DNA of 64,000 nt, taken from assembly GCA_963777695.1 (NCBI GenBank), contig CAVZRC010000001.1, positions 1,116,001 to 1,180,000 of the forward strand. Direction: 5' to 3'. The position numbers were made by a program, and so were the translations under genes. Positions 19,401 through 28,715 of the stretch are shown piece by piece. The notes under the pieces are model-generated. The model made no database searches. It had not been told where the DNA came from and saw nothing but the letters and a program-made list of their open reading frames with translations. The first letter of the stretch is position 1. The number at the start of each line of letters is the position of its first letter. This DNA is from CAVZRC01 sp963777695. GTDB taxonomy: Bacteria > Planctomycetota > Planctomycetia > Isosphaerales > Isosphaeraceae.

Positions 19401-20592
19401 CGCCGACCAGGTGAACCGCGAGATCGCACGTGGGACCGGTCGCGAGACAGATCAGAACCCGCGTGCCGCCTCGCGACCCGGACAGGCGAATGACGCCCGG
19501 CGAAAGGCCGAGGGCCAACCTGGCGAACCCAACGAGGGCGGAGCCGAAGGCCAGTCTCCGTCCGAGCCCGATGGTCAGGGTCAGACTCCCGGCGCATCCC
19601 AGCAGGCTCGCCCGCAGGCCGGTCAGAGCCTACGCAGGATGCGACAGCCTGATCAGGCCGATCGACAGCCCGGTCAACCTGGCGAGGGCCAGGCTCCCGG
19701 CAATCCCAATGGAGAAGCGCAGGCTCCGGGGGAACCGCAACAAGGCGATCGGGCTGGTCAGCCGGGTCAGCAAGGGCGTCAACAAGGTCAGCGCGGCCGA
19801 CAGGGGCAACGCGGTCAGCAGGGCCAGGGCCAGCAAGGTCAGCCGGGAGAAGGCGAACAGGGACAGCAAGGCCAAGGACAGCAAGGACAACAAGAAGGAG
19901 AACAGGGACAGGGTCAAGGCCAGCAGGGACAGCAAGGCCAGGGCCAACAAGGGCAGCAAGGTCGGCAGGGACAGGGACAGCAAGGCCAGGGTCAACAAGG
20001 ACAGCAGGGACAGCAAGGCCAGGGTCAACAAGGGCAGCAAGGACAGCAGGGACAGCAGCTAGGTCAGGGCCAACAAGGGCAGCAAGGGCAAGGTCAACAA
20101 GGGCAGCAAGGGCAAGGTCAACAAGGGCAGCCGGGCAACCGCCAACGTCAGGGCGGGGATCGTCGCGGTGGTTCTCCCCGAGGGGGAGGCGGCGGGGGTG
20201 GGGCCGAGCTGGGACTCGATCGGATGGCCGAGAGCCTTCGAGGCGGGGCCAGCGGACCCATCACCGGCGAAGGATTCCGCCAGTGGTCCGACCGGATGCG
20301 CGACGTCGAGGAATTGCTCGAGCAGCCCGAATGGCGGGCCGAGGCGGCGCGGATTCGCGACCGCGTCCGCGGGGCTCGCGAGGACTTCCGCCGGCATTCC
20401 AAGGAACCAGACTGGACCAAGCTCCAGAATCTCGTGGCCGAGCCCATCCGCGAGCTCCGCAACCGCATCGCCGACGAGGTGCGACGCCGCGAGTCGCCCG
20501 ATGCCCTAGTCCCGATCGATCGGGATCCGGTCCCGCCGCAATTCGCCGAGGGCGTCCGCCGCTACTACGAACGATTGGGGAGTGGTCAATGA
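16457..20592 (+). CDS. Giant DUF4175-like membrane protein with coiled coil and Gln/Gly repeat (one frameshift)
   Basis: About 1,380 residues across one missing base near 18871-18885 (...ALTEGA|AGKQLNDLREQLRK...). Two N-terminal helices (about 25-45 and 52-72) and a third near residue 150 are followed by an extracytoplasmic beta region with Ig-like strands. Next comes a long Glu/Gln/Arg coiled coil (18000-19420) and a 130-residue Gln-Gly tract (19760-20150). The C-terminal domain is charged and ordered (20200-20590). Architecture and position resemble the DUF4175 family of large membrane proteins; assignment is by analogy. ATGA overlaps tie it to both neighbours, so it is a stoichiometric partner of the MoxR/VWA proteins. 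Confidence 0.75.
19760..20150 (+). repeat. In-frame Gln-Gly coding minisatellite
   Basis: A run of near-identical CAG/CAA-GGN-CAG/CAA codons encodes dozens of GQQGQ-type units inside the giant membrane protein. Units are 6-9 bases long with third-position variation. The tract should slip readily, so its length is likely to vary between strains and to be hard to assemble. Confidence 0.85.
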
Positions 20593-22946
20593 GGTTGCCG
20601 TCCCTGGTCTGGGGATCTCCCCAATGGATGATGGGCGCCGCGATCGTGATGGGCGTCGCCGCGGTCGCGCTGCTGTGGAGCTACGGACGCGCGCCGGTGC
20701 GGCGTCCGGTCCGGATCGCGGCGGCCATCCTCAAGGGGATCGGCATCGCGGCCCTGGCGCTGAGCCTGGTCGAGCCGATGCTCACAGGGCAGAAGCCGCG
20801 GCGAGGGGCCAACGCCTTCATCATCCTGGCGGACAACAGCCAGAGCATGCTCATCCGCGATAGCCAGGGCACCCGGACCCGCGCCGATTGGCTCCGCGAC
20901 CGGCTGGCCAAGGAGAACCGTTGGAACACCCGGCTCGAGCAAGATTTCGACGTCCGCCGCTACGTCTTCGACTCGCACCTCCGGGCCACCGAGGGCTTCG
21001 ACGCCCTGACGTTCGATGGCGTGGGCTCATCGGTCACGACCTCGCTTTCGGCGATCGCCCGACGATTTCGCGGCCTGCCGATCGCGGGCGTGCTGCTGCT
21101 CACCGACGGCAACCGGACCGACACGGACGACATCGACTGGTCGCAGTTGCCGCCGATCTATCCCGTGTCGCCGCCGTCGCGAGGGGTCGCCAAGGATATC
21201 GGAGTCGGTCGAGTGTCGATCAGCCAGACCAATTTCGAAGCGGCACCGGCCGTCGTGCGGGCCGACGTCTCGGTCGCCGGATATCCGGGCCAGGCGATCG
21301 TCGCCACCATCACCGACGAGACCGGCAAGGAAGTTGAGCGACAGCAGATCAAGGCCGAGTATGACGACAAGCCGCTCAGCTTCCGCTTCCAGTTCCGGCC
21401 GGAGCATAAGGGGATCAGCTTCTACTCGGTCCATGCCTTCGCCGCCGACGAGGAGAAAGGCCAAGCCCCGGGCACTGATGTCCCAGCGACCGGCGAGCAG
21501 ACCCTGGCGAACAACAGCCGACTGGTCGTTGTCGACCAGGGGGGCGGCCCATACCGGATCCTCTATGTTGGCGGCCGGCCCAACTGGGAGTTCAAGTTCC
21601 TCCGCCGAGCCCTCGACGACGACGATCAGGTCCAGCTCCTCGGCCTGCTCCGGATCGCCAAGCGACAGCCGAAGTTCGACTTCCGCGACTCGAGGGACCG
21701 TTCGGCAAGCCAGCTCTTCAAAGGGTTCGACCATCCCGATCCCGACACCGCCGAACGGGCCGACCAGCCGGTGCTGGTCCGACTGGGTGTCCTCGATGAG
21801 GCCGAGCTCCGCGACGGCTTCCCCAAGTCGGCCGACGAGCTCTATCGCTATCATGCGGTCGTCATCGACGATATCGAGTCCGCGTTCTTCACCCCCGACC
21901 AACTGGCCCTCCTCCGGAGTTTCGTCAGCCAGCGCGGGGGCGGCCTGCTCATGCTCGGCGGGCTCGATACGTTCGCCGCGGGGAAGTACGACCGCACGCC
22001 GGTCGGCGAGCTCCTGCCGGTCTACATCGATCGGGCCACCGGCAGCCCGGCCGATGTGGACTACCGACTGAGCCTCACGCGCGAAGGCTGGCTCCAGCCG
22101 TGGGTCCGGATGCGCAAGACCGAAGAGGAGGAGAAACAGCGGTTGTCGGAGATGAAAGGCTTCCGCACGATCAGTCTCTCGAGCGGCATCAAGCCGGGGG
22201 CCGTGGTGCTCGCCGAGGTCCTCGACCCGGCGGAGAACAAGATCCCCGCCCTGGTGGCCCAGCAGTTCGGCAAGGGACGCGTCGGCGCGCTGATGATCGG
22301 CGAACTCTGGCGATGGGGGATGAATCGCCCCGAGAAGACCGAGAGCGACCTCGAGCGGTCCTGGCGTCAGACCATCCGATGGCTGGTCGCCGACGTGCCC
22401 GGCCGCGTGAACGTCTCCGTGCGACCGAAATCCGACGCGACGTCGCCGGCCGTCGAGCTACGCGTCCAGGTGCGCGATGCCGAGTACCTCCCGCTCGACA
22501 ACGCCAAGGTCGCCCTGAAGATCCACCCGCCGAACGGTGAGGATCTGACGCTGGATGCCGAGGCCGACGGTCGCGAGGCGGGCAGCTATGGGGCGACCTA
22601 CATGACGAAACTGCCGGGCGCCTATCGCGTGGTCGCCAGCGCAACGGCGCCCGACGGCGCCGCGGTCGGCGAGCGAGAGGCCGGCTGGGCCGCCCAGCCC
22701 GCGGCCGACGAGTTCGCCCGCCTCCAGCCGGATCGGGACTTCCTCCAGACCATCGCCTCGAAGACCGGGGGCGAGGTAGTCAACGGTGATCGCCTCGAGA
22801 GCTTCGTCGCCAGCCTCGAGTCGCGCGACGCCCCGATCACCGAACCCTGGACCTCCCCGCTGTGGCACCAGCCCCTCTATTTCCTGATCGCCATCGCCTG
22901 CCTTTCCGCCGAATGGGGCATCCGACGCGTCAACGGCCTCGCATGA
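20589..22946 (+). CDS. Membrane protein with VWA and glutamine-amidotransferase-like domains
   Basis: About 785 residues. Two N-terminal helices (WMMGAAIVMGVAAVALLWSY; ILKGIGIAALALSLVEPML) precede a VWA-like domain (FIILADNSQSMLIRD). A GATase1-like domain follows, with RILYVGGRPNWEFKFLRRAL and LRSFVSQRGGGLLMLGGLDT. The C-terminus has an Ig-like segment and a final membrane helix. Proteins of this plan are recurrent last partners in MoxR/DUF58/DUF4159 operons. The canonical glutaminase Cys-His-Glu triad is not evident, so the GATase-like fold is probably structural. The ATG overlaps the previous stop (ATGA). Confidence 0.87.
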   Translation: MRLPSLVWGSPQWMMGAAIVMGVAAVALLWSYGRAPVRRPVRIAAAILKGIGIAALALSLVEPMLTGQKPRRGANAFIILADNSQSMLIRDSQGTRTRADWLRDRLAKENRWNTRLEQDFDVRRYVFDSHLRATEGFDALTFDGVGSSVTTSLSAIARRFRGLPIAGVLLLTDGNRTDTDDIDWSQLPPIYPVSPPSRGVAKDIGVGRVSISQTNFEAAPAVVRADVSVAGYPGQAIVATITDETGKEVERQQIKAEYDDKPLSFRFQFRPEHKGISFYSVHAFAADEEKGQAPGTDVPATGEQTLANNSRLVVVDQGGGPYRILYVGGRPNWEFKFLRRALDDDDQVQLLGLLRIAKRQPKFDFRDSRDRSASQLFKGFDHPDPDTAERADQPVLVRLGVLDEAELRDGFPKSADELYRYHAVVIDDIESAFFTPDQLALLRSFVSQRGGGLLMLGGLDTFAAGKYDRTPVGELLPVYIDRATGSPADVDYRLSLTREGWLQPWVRMRKTEEEEKQRLSEMKGFRTISLSSGIKPGAVVLAEVLDPAENKIPALVAQQFGKGRVGALMIGELWRWGMNRPEKTESDLERSWRQTIRWLVADVPGRVNVSVRPKSDATSPAVELRVQVRDAEYLPLDNAKVALKIHPPNGEDLTLDAEADGREAGSYGATYMTKLPGAYRVVASATAPDGAAVGEREAGWAAQPAADEFARLQPDRDFLQTIASKTGGEVVNGDRLESFVASLESRDAPITEPWTSPLWHQPLYFLIAIACLSAEWGIRRVNGLA

Positions 22947-23009
22947 GTGGCGAGTCGGACTATCGATGGAAAGTCGGAGCCGATCTACTCCCCACTCAGA
23001 GAATCGGAA

Positions 23010-23975
23010 ATGTTGAATCTGGTCTGTCTCACATGTCTGTGTGCGTTCGCCGCCGGTGCCGAGGAGAGGCCCTGTGTCCTGACCGTCGTCGGCGCCCCGG
23101 GGAAGCCCGAGTATGGCGCGGAGTTCCGCCGCTCGGCCGACCTGTGGAAGGACGCCGCGACGAAAGCCGGCGCCGAATCGATCGCGATCGGCTCGAGCGA
23201 ATGGCCCGGTACGTCGGACCGAGACCGGCTGCGCGCGATCCTGGCCGAACAATCGAAGGTCGTGCGCGAGCCCCTCTGGATCGTCCTGATCGGTCATGGG
23301 ACCTTCGATGGCCGGGAGGCCAAGTTCAACCTCCTCGGACCGGACGTGACCGACGTCGAACTCTCGAAGTGGTTGGAGCCGATGAAGCGGCCGGTTGTCG
23401 TGCTCGACTGTGCCTCCGCCAGCGCCCCGTACCTCAATCGGCTCTCGGGAGCCAACCGGGTCGTCGTCACCGCCACGCGGAGCGGGGCCGAGACGAATTA
23501 CTCGCGGTTCGGCGGCTTCCTGGCCGGGGCGATTGCGGATCCCCAGGCGGACCTGGACAAGGACGGTCAAGTCTCGCTTCTAGAAGCCTATCTGACCGCG
23601 AGCCACCGGGTCGCGGAGTATTACCGCACGCGATCGCAACTCGCCACCGAGCATCCGCTCCTGGACGACAACGGCGACAAGCTGGGGACCCCCGCCGAGT
23701 GGTTCCGCGGGGTCCGCGCCACCCGGCGGGCGAAGGACGGTGCCCCGCTCGACGGCGTCCGTGCCCACCAGCTCCATCTCGTCCTGAGCGATCGAGAACG
23801 CGGGATTCCCGCAGAGACACGACGCCGCCGCGACCAGATCGAGTTATCCATCGCCGCCCTTCGAGAACAGAAGGGCAAGCTGACCGAGGATGAATACTAC
23901 CAGCGACTCGAGCCGCTCATGCTCGACCTGGGACGACTGTATCGAGAAGTGCCAGCCGAGGCGGCTCGCCGATAG
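23010..23975 (+). CDS. Exported C13/caspase-like (CD clan) cysteine peptidase
   Basis: About 321 residues with a short signal peptide (MLNLVCLTCLCAFAAGAEE). The catalytic dyad of clan CD peptidases is visible as LWIVLIGHGTFDG (His96) and VVVLDCASAS (Cys134), each after a hydrophobic strand. A downstream block ADLDKDGQVSLLEAYLTAS (EF-hand-like, also seen in C13-family bacterial proteins) follows. ATG 23010 is chosen because it creates the signal peptide; the frame is open to 22947 with a GTG. It lies 63 bases after the VWA/GATase gene and likely ends the operon. The target is unknown; the location suggests processing of operon partners or a regulated proteolytic output. Confidence 0.75.
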   Translation: MLNLVCLTCLCAFAAGAEERPCVLTVVGAPGKPEYGAEFRRSADLWKDAATKAGAESIAIGSSEWPGTSDRDRLRAILAEQSKVVREPLWIVLIGHGTFDGREAKFNLLGPDVTDVELSKWLEPMKRPVVVLDCASASAPYLNRLSGANRVVVTATRSGAETNYSRFGGFLAGAIADPQADLDKDGQVSLLEAYLTASHRVAEYYRTRSQLATEHPLLDDNGDKLGTPAEWFRGVRATRRAKDGAPLDGVRAHQLHLVLSDRERGIPAETRRRRDQIELSIAALREQKGKLTEDEYYQRLEPLMLDLGRLYREVPAEAARR

Positions 23976-24024
23976 AAGCGTTACGCTCCCACATCCGGTC
24001 GTGCTGACTCCCAGGCCACGCAGG

Positions 24025-24110
24025 GCCTATCCCAGTCGGGTGGGCGAAACCACCGAATGCCTTGTCGCCGAGAGAATCGGTGGGTTTCACCCACCCTACG
24101 AGGACTCCTA
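24025..24110. repeat. Palindromic dispersed element, copy 2
   Basis: Homologous to the element at 7044-7139: CCTATCCCAGT start, GGTGGGTTTCACCCACCCTA and the shared centre CCGAATGCCTTGTCGCCGA. The right outer arm is lost (CTCCTAGAACG instead of the CTACTGGGATAG arm). Like copy 1 it sits just downstream of a plus-strand gene, here the C13 peptidase. Confidence 0.8.
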
Positions 24111-24288
24111 GAACGTTCGGCCCTCGGTCAACCGACCCGAATCTCGGCCTATCGCGGCTCGTCTGCGGGTGCCACGATGCATGAGATAGTGGCATGCAGT
24201 CTACATTCAACCCCGATCATTACGGCACAAAACATGCTTCTAGGCTCATGAAGAGATCTCATGTCGCCAGGGACGCGGGAGAGAAACC

Positions 24289-24546
24289 ATGTCATACTAT
24301 GCCGGCTTCTCAGCCCTCGGATTGCGGGGTGAGCCCCTGGACTCCGAGCTGATCACGATCATCGAATCGCCCGAAAATCCTCTGCAGATCGGCTATGCGA
24401 CCCCAAGCGGCTCCATTTCCGGCGACGGTCTCCAACCCTACACCCTATGCCTCTTCGGAGATCGTCGTCCGGTCGCGGGCGACTGGTTCCTCAAGAACGG
24501 CCAGTTCGAGGTTGCCGATGACTCGATCGACCGACGATCAGACTAA
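24289..24546 (+). CDS. Small hypothetical protein
   Basis: 85 residues, soluble, no known motif. It begins at an ATG preceded by GGGAGAGAAACC, a fair ribosome-binding site. Composition is even and codon use matches the neighbours. Beta-rich pattern (LITIIESPENPLQIGYAT). Family not recognised. Confidence 0.5.
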   Translation: MSYYAGFSALGLRGEPLDSELITIIESPENPLQIGYATPSGSISGDGLQPYTLCLFGDRRPVAGDWFLKNGQFEVADDSIDRRSD

Positions 24547-24704
24547 CTCTGGATTGATGGGCGCCGAGTGGCCGTGGATGGGGGATTTCCACGCGGGAGT
24601 CCTCGAGCCTCTTCAAGAGTCTCAAGGCCCAGTACTGCCTCGCATCCCGGTCGCCGGTCGCCCTTTGAGTCAACTGTAGGAGTCGCTCGCGCTGCAATGT
24701 TGTC

Positions 24705-25138
24705 ATGATCGAAGATATCGACAACATCAGTCTCCGGTCGGGTTTCGATCGGGGTCATCCTCAGGCAGAGCGAGTGACCATGGCAGCACTGACGAAGGCG
24801 ATCCGGATCGACATCGGGGGATTCGCCCGACTGCCCGTGGCCACTGGGCCATTCACCCAGGCCGAAATCGAACTGGCCCGAGCAGTTGCCCAACTCCACC
24901 CGCTCGCGAGCGGGGCGGACTACCCCCGGCTCATTCTCGAACCGTTGACGCTACTGCGAGAGGTGAGAGAAAGGATGAGACTCGGCCTTCGGGTCGACCC
25001 GCGCCGATCGCGAGCCTGGTCGAGAATGACCCGGTCGCGGTCTGGTCGCTCTCGCGGCTCGATCAGTCCCATGTCGAACGTGTCTTCGCCATGGTCGAGT
25101 TCGCGATCGAACTCTGGAGCATTCCGGAACGAAACTAA
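24705..25138 (+). CDS. Hypothetical protein, broken by one frameshift
   Basis: Reading from ATG 24705 gives an orderly N-terminus (TKAIRIDIGGFARLPVATG, then an amphipathic helix), ending around 25003. With one base restored near 25003, the adjacent frame continues as APIASLVENDPVAVWSLSRL...VERVFAMVEFAIELWSIPERN and stops at 25136-25138. Both halves look protein-like and the nominal frame after 25003 turns Arg/Ser-rich, so a single protein of about 144 residues is inferred. Family unknown. An alternative start at ATG 24780 is possible. Confidence 0.5.
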
Positions 25139-25342
25139 CTTTCTCTCACGATTCCCGCTTCATCAAAATTCAATCCCCCAGAATCCCCACCCCTCTCAGT
25201 CAGTCTCGTCGCGATCGCGAATACCAATTTCTTCGAACCTCTCGCGAAAACGCTCTCCCCTGCACTCTTGGATCCCGGGTATGATCGCAGGCAACTTCCC
25301 AGAGCGAGCCGGCTCTACTCCTCTTCCTCGCCCGCTACCACA

Positions 25343-25834
25343 ATGATCTGCCCACGATGCAACATGAATTTCGGCGGGTTTCTCTCCGCCCTCGATAGCG
25401 ATTTCGGAGATGTGAACCTCTGTACACGTTGTGCACAGGAAGCACAGGAGCAGAGATGCGAACTCGAGACCCGGCAGGAGGAGATCGTCCGCGTCACTGT
25501 GGACGTCATCCTGACCACGACGGATAGCATCGACGGCGCCCGGGTCGTGTCATATCTCGGGATCGAGACGGTGGAAGTTGTGATCGGGACGGGGACATTC
25601 TCGGAGTTGAGCGGAGACGTCTCGGACTTCCTCGGCCAGCGCACCAGGGGATTCGAGCGCAAACTGGAGTTGGCGAAACAGGTCGCATTCCAGCGCCTCA
25701 AGTCGAAGGCCCTCGAGAAGGGTGCGAATGCCGTGATCGGTGTCGATCTCGAGTATACGGAGTTCTCGGGGAGCCGCCTGGTCCTGATCCTGAACGGCAC
25801 GCTCGTCCGCGTCGCATCGATACCGCAGGGGTAG
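25343..25834 (+). CDS. YbjQ/UPF0145 family protein with N-terminal zinc ribbon
   Basis: 163 residues. The N-terminus has MICPRCNMNFGG...LCTRCAQ, a CxxC...CxxC zinc ribbon. Residues about 50-160 match the YbjQ (UPF0145, 'heavy-metal-binding') fold: VDVILTTTDSIDG at the start, ARVVSYLGIETVEVVIGTG, a helix FERKLELAKQVAFQRLKSKA, and KGANAVIGVDLEY near the end. The family forms pentameric barrels of uncertain function. ATG 25343 chosen because it begins the ribbon. Confidence 0.8.
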   Translation: MICPRCNMNFGGFLSALDSDFGDVNLCTRCAQEAQEQRCELETRQEEIVRVTVDVILTTTDSIDGARVVSYLGIETVEVVIGTGTFSELSGDVSDFLGQRTRGFERKLELAKQVAFQRLKSKALEKGANAVIGVDLEYTEFSGSRLVLILNGTLVRVASIPQG

Positions 25835-25998
25835 AATCGGTGTCGGTCTCGGCCTCCCCGCGGAGATCGTGGGCGTCGCCCCGCGCCACTTCCCCCGGCA
25901 CAGACAAATGGAAGTCGCGATTCTCGCGATAGACAATCTTTGCGGTGGGTGGGCCTATTTCGAAGTCCGAGCGACTTACCGAATCGCCGTAAGTCCAG

Positions 25999-26071
25999 TG
26001 GGCAGAGGCGGGATCGAACCGCCGACACCAGGATTTTCAGTCCTGTGCTCTACCAGCTGAGCTATCTGCCC
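25999..26071 (-). tRNA. tRNA-Phe (GAA)
   Basis: Read on the minus strand: acceptor GGGCAGA pairs with TCTGCCC, D-arm AGCTCAGCTGGTAGAGC, anticodon stem-loop CAGGACTGAAAATCCTG with anticodon GAA, T-arm GGCGGTTCGATCCCGCC, discriminator A. 73 bases; CCA is not encoded. Confidence 0.97.
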
Positions 26072-26313
26072 GAGGCATGCATGTACGAATGTCAGGATAA
26101 CGCGACGATGTCCCGCTGTCAACGGGTCCTTGGTCGGAGTCTGAAATTCGGATCGATCCGATCGAAAACGTATCGGGACGAAGGACCGGGATTCCTCGCC
26201 GAGTTCTCATCGAAAAGGAATGCGTCTTAGATTAGACCAGGGTACACTTATCAGGTGACGGCCCCTCGCATCGAGTCACACATTCGAGTCGGATGATGTC
26301 TTCGGCAATTCTC

Positions 26314-27373
26314 ATGCAAGAGGGCCGCGATGAAAACGCCTACGACGAAGAGGGCTGCTCCCCTGCATTACGATTGCCACTGGCCCGTCTACTGCAGCTC
26401 GTGATGATCCTCCAAGCCGGGAGATTCCCCAACGCGAAGCGGTTGGCGGAGGCTTGCGCAGTCAGTTGAACGCACGATCTACCGGGACCTGGGGACCCTG
26501 GAGGCGGCCGGCTTCGTCGTCGTTTATCGCCCGGACCGCCAGGGGTATCAGTTGGCCGGAGAAAGTCTCCTCCAGCCAGCTCAGCTCGACGATCAGGAGG
26601 CCCTGGCGATCCTCCTGCTCAGTCGATTATGTCCGGTTGATCACCCCTTCGGGTCGCTCAAGCCGCTGACTCGGGGCGTCAACAAGGTCATCCAGGCCCT
26701 CCCCGAAGGAATCCGCGGTCGAGTCGTCCTCGGCGGCGAGTTGATCCTGGACACGACCGACCGGGCGAGTCTCGACCTGCCCGCCGACCGAAAGCCGGTC
26801 TATGACGCGATCTGGCGGGCCCTGAGACTCCGTCGGCAGATGCGGCTCTGGTATCACGAAGATGATTCCGATTCGCTGGTGACCACCAAGGTCGGCCTCT
26901 ACCGTCTCGCCCGGATCGATGCCTGCTGGTCCGTCGTGGGACGGTCTACGCTCCATCGCGAGATCCGCCTGTTTCGCATCCCCTGGATTCGTCGCGTGGA
27001 ACTGACCGAGGAGAGCTACACGATTCCGCCTAGGTTCCGCCTGGAGCGCTGGCTCTCCCGATCCGAACGCGATGGCAGCACAGAGAGGTCTCGTGAGGTC
27101 CAACTCCGATTCTCCGCGCGGATCGCCCCGGTGGTCCAGGATCGCCATGGGTGGACCGGTCAGCGACTCAGCCTCCTCCCGGGCGGCGAGCTCGACCTTT
27201 TCCTCACGGTCCCCTTGCGGGATGAGTTCGTGCTCTGGATCCTCGGGTTCGGCGAGCAGGTCGAAGTGATCCAACCGGCCGAGCTCCGACAGACCGTGAA
27301 GCTCCGAGCGGAGGGGATCGCTCGGATTCATCAGGATCATCCCGTAGGAGACCGGAACTTGGTCCATTCCTGA
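26314..27373 (+). CDS. HTH/WYL-domain transcriptional regulator (one frameshift)
   Basis: A YafY/PafBC-type regulator. The N-terminal helix-turn-helix reads LARLLQLVMILQAGRFPNAK, RLAEACAVS, then a frame change at 26466-26467 (one extra T), then ERTIYRDLGTLEAAGF: the normal DeoR-like recognition helix. The WYL part (about 26790-27340) has IWRALRLRRQMRLWYH and GLYRLARIDACWSVVGR. WYL domains sense ligands such as nucleotides or ssDNA and often control stress or defence genes. ATG 26314 gives the complete HTH; 27373 is the stop. Its target is not evident; it is flanked by tRNA-Phe and tRNA-Ile. Confidence 0.87.
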
Positions 27374-27498
27374 CGGTTCAGTCCCCCACCGTCCCGATCG
27401 CGAAAGTTTCGAGGATCCCCCGGATCGGGCCGAGAGATTTCGAAGGCCGGTTGACTCGGAGGGAAGCCGGCTTAGAATGGGACCACCCGAAGAGATTC

Positions 27499-27572
27499 GG
27501 GCGCATAGCTCAGTTGGCTAGAGCGCACCCCTGATAAGGGTGAGGTCCGAGGTTCGAATCCTCGTGCGCCCA
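27499..27572 (+). tRNA. tRNA-Ile (GAT)
   Basis: Acceptor GGGCGCA pairs with TGCGCCC, D-arm AGCTCAGTTGGCTAGAGC, anticodon loop CTGATAA (anticodon GAT), T-arm GAGGTTCGAATCCTC, discriminator A. 74 bases, CCA not encoded. Confidence 0.97.
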
Positions 27573-27662
27573 TTCGTGCGTGATCCCGACAGTTGGACAG
27601 TGTTTGTGGAACTCGGCGATCACATAGAAGTAGACGACCATGACGCAGGCCGGAGACGGCAA

Positions 27663-27807
27663 CTAGAGCGCTTCACGGATGGTTTGCGCACAGCTCGAGT
27701 CGAGGGAATTTACACTAAGCGTCAGCGAGGATCCGACGGCGTTCCCCTCGCTCACGCTTCGGGTTAGCATGTGGCGCGTACTTAAGTCAAAGCGTGAAGC
27801 GCTCTAG
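27663..27807. repeat. MITE-like element, copy A
   Basis: 145 bases bounded by perfect 15-bp terminal inverted repeats, CTAGAGCGCTTCACG (27663-27677) and CGTGAAGCGCTCTAG (27793-27807). The core (about 27718-27765, GCGAGGATCCGACG...CTCGCTCACGCTTCGGG) recurs in reverse orientation at 60263-60411. No ORF. It lies 90 bases after tRNA-Ile; the rest of the gap up to 28095 shows nothing recognisable. Confidence 0.8.
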
Positions 27808-28094
27808 CCCGTTCGTCCCCGGGGAAGTTGTCGGCGTCTACTCCTTGTCACGGGATGGGGTTAGGTGCATCTATTCCGGAAGGAATGTGCTCGATCGAGC
27901 TAATGGAAATGTTGGGCAGGTGGGATCGCGTGTGGAGTGGACTCGGCTTGTCCCGAGCACGGCTTCGAAGGAGCCGGACTCAAAAAAACATGTCGGCCGA
28001 GATCCTACTGGTCCGACCACTACGGGAAGGCTGGCACGCCTGAACGGATTCGTTGCAGGCGTCCCGCTGGGTCCGATGACGAGAGTCGGGTCGG

Positions 28095-28616
28095 TCACTC
28101 CTCATCGTCTCCGCCGTCATCTCCCGAATCACTGTCGATGTCTTCCTCGTCCTCGATATCTTCCTCGTCCTCGATAGAAGCTTCCACTTCCTTGCGGGCC
28201 GCCTTCACCGGCGCCGCGACCACGCGCGGGATCGCCGCACCGATGCCGGGTGCGTCCTCGGGCATCGGTTCCTTCGTCTTCTGGACGAAGTGAGTCCCCT
28301 TCCCCTTGGCCGTCAGTTCGGCGGCCCTGGCTTCGGCGGCTTCCTTTTGGGAGAATTCGAAAGTCCCGACCGGCTTGAACGCGTCATTCAAGACGGACCA
28401 GACGATCCGCATACGTGCGGCCGGCTTGGGCGCCCGGGTCGATTTCGCCTTCGACTTCGCCGGGGCCTTGGCCTTCTTCTTGGGACGACGCTCCGCAACG
28501 TCCTCGTCATCAACCTCTTCGACCACCTCGTCGGTTTCGTCTTCCATCGGGTCGAGGGGTTCGGCGGCTTCCCTCTGCCGTCGGAGGTCCAGTCGATTCA
28601 GCGGTTTCCCAGCCAT
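28095..28616 (-). CDS. Acidic/basic low-complexity hypothetical protein
   Basis: 173 residues from ATG 28616. An acidic segment (EDETDEVVEEVDDEDV) is followed by a Lys/Ala block (KKKAKAPAKSKAKS), a short ordered domain (about residues 70-115, RMRIVWSVLNDAFKPVGTFE and a Lys/Ala helix), then an acidic tail rich in Asp/Glu. The ordered part resembles small planctomycetal proteins of unknown function. The layout suggests nucleic-acid association through the basic block, which is inference. The nominal frame extends upstream to 28703, but that part has no protein-like character. Confidence 0.65.
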   Translation of the reverse strand: MAGKPLNRLDLRRQREAAEPLDPMEDETDEVVEEVDDEDVAERRPKKKAKAPAKSKAKSTRAPKPAARMRIVWSVLNDAFKPVGTFEFSQKEAAEARAAELTAKGKGTHFVQKTKEPMPEDAPGIGAAIPRVVAAPVKAARKEVEASIEDEEDIEDEEDIDSDSGDDGGDDEE

Positions 28617-28715
28617 GAAACCGTCCTTCGCGCACGAGTCTCTATCGCTTGATCCCGGTGTGGGTCCCTCGGCACGACCGAGCGCCTGGAGAGGGACGCG
28701 CACACGAACAAGGCC

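Noticed and set aside
19430..20142. Possible CRISPR array in the repeat-rich stretch
   Set aside because: Units are 6-9 bases, in frame, and encode Gln-Gly; there are no 25-40-base direct repeats with unique spacers anywhere in the window.
27794..28293. Plus-strand frames between the MITE copy and the acidic protein gene
   Set aside because: They overlap the well-supported minus-strand gene or show random composition (Ser-rich shadow of Asp/Glu codons).
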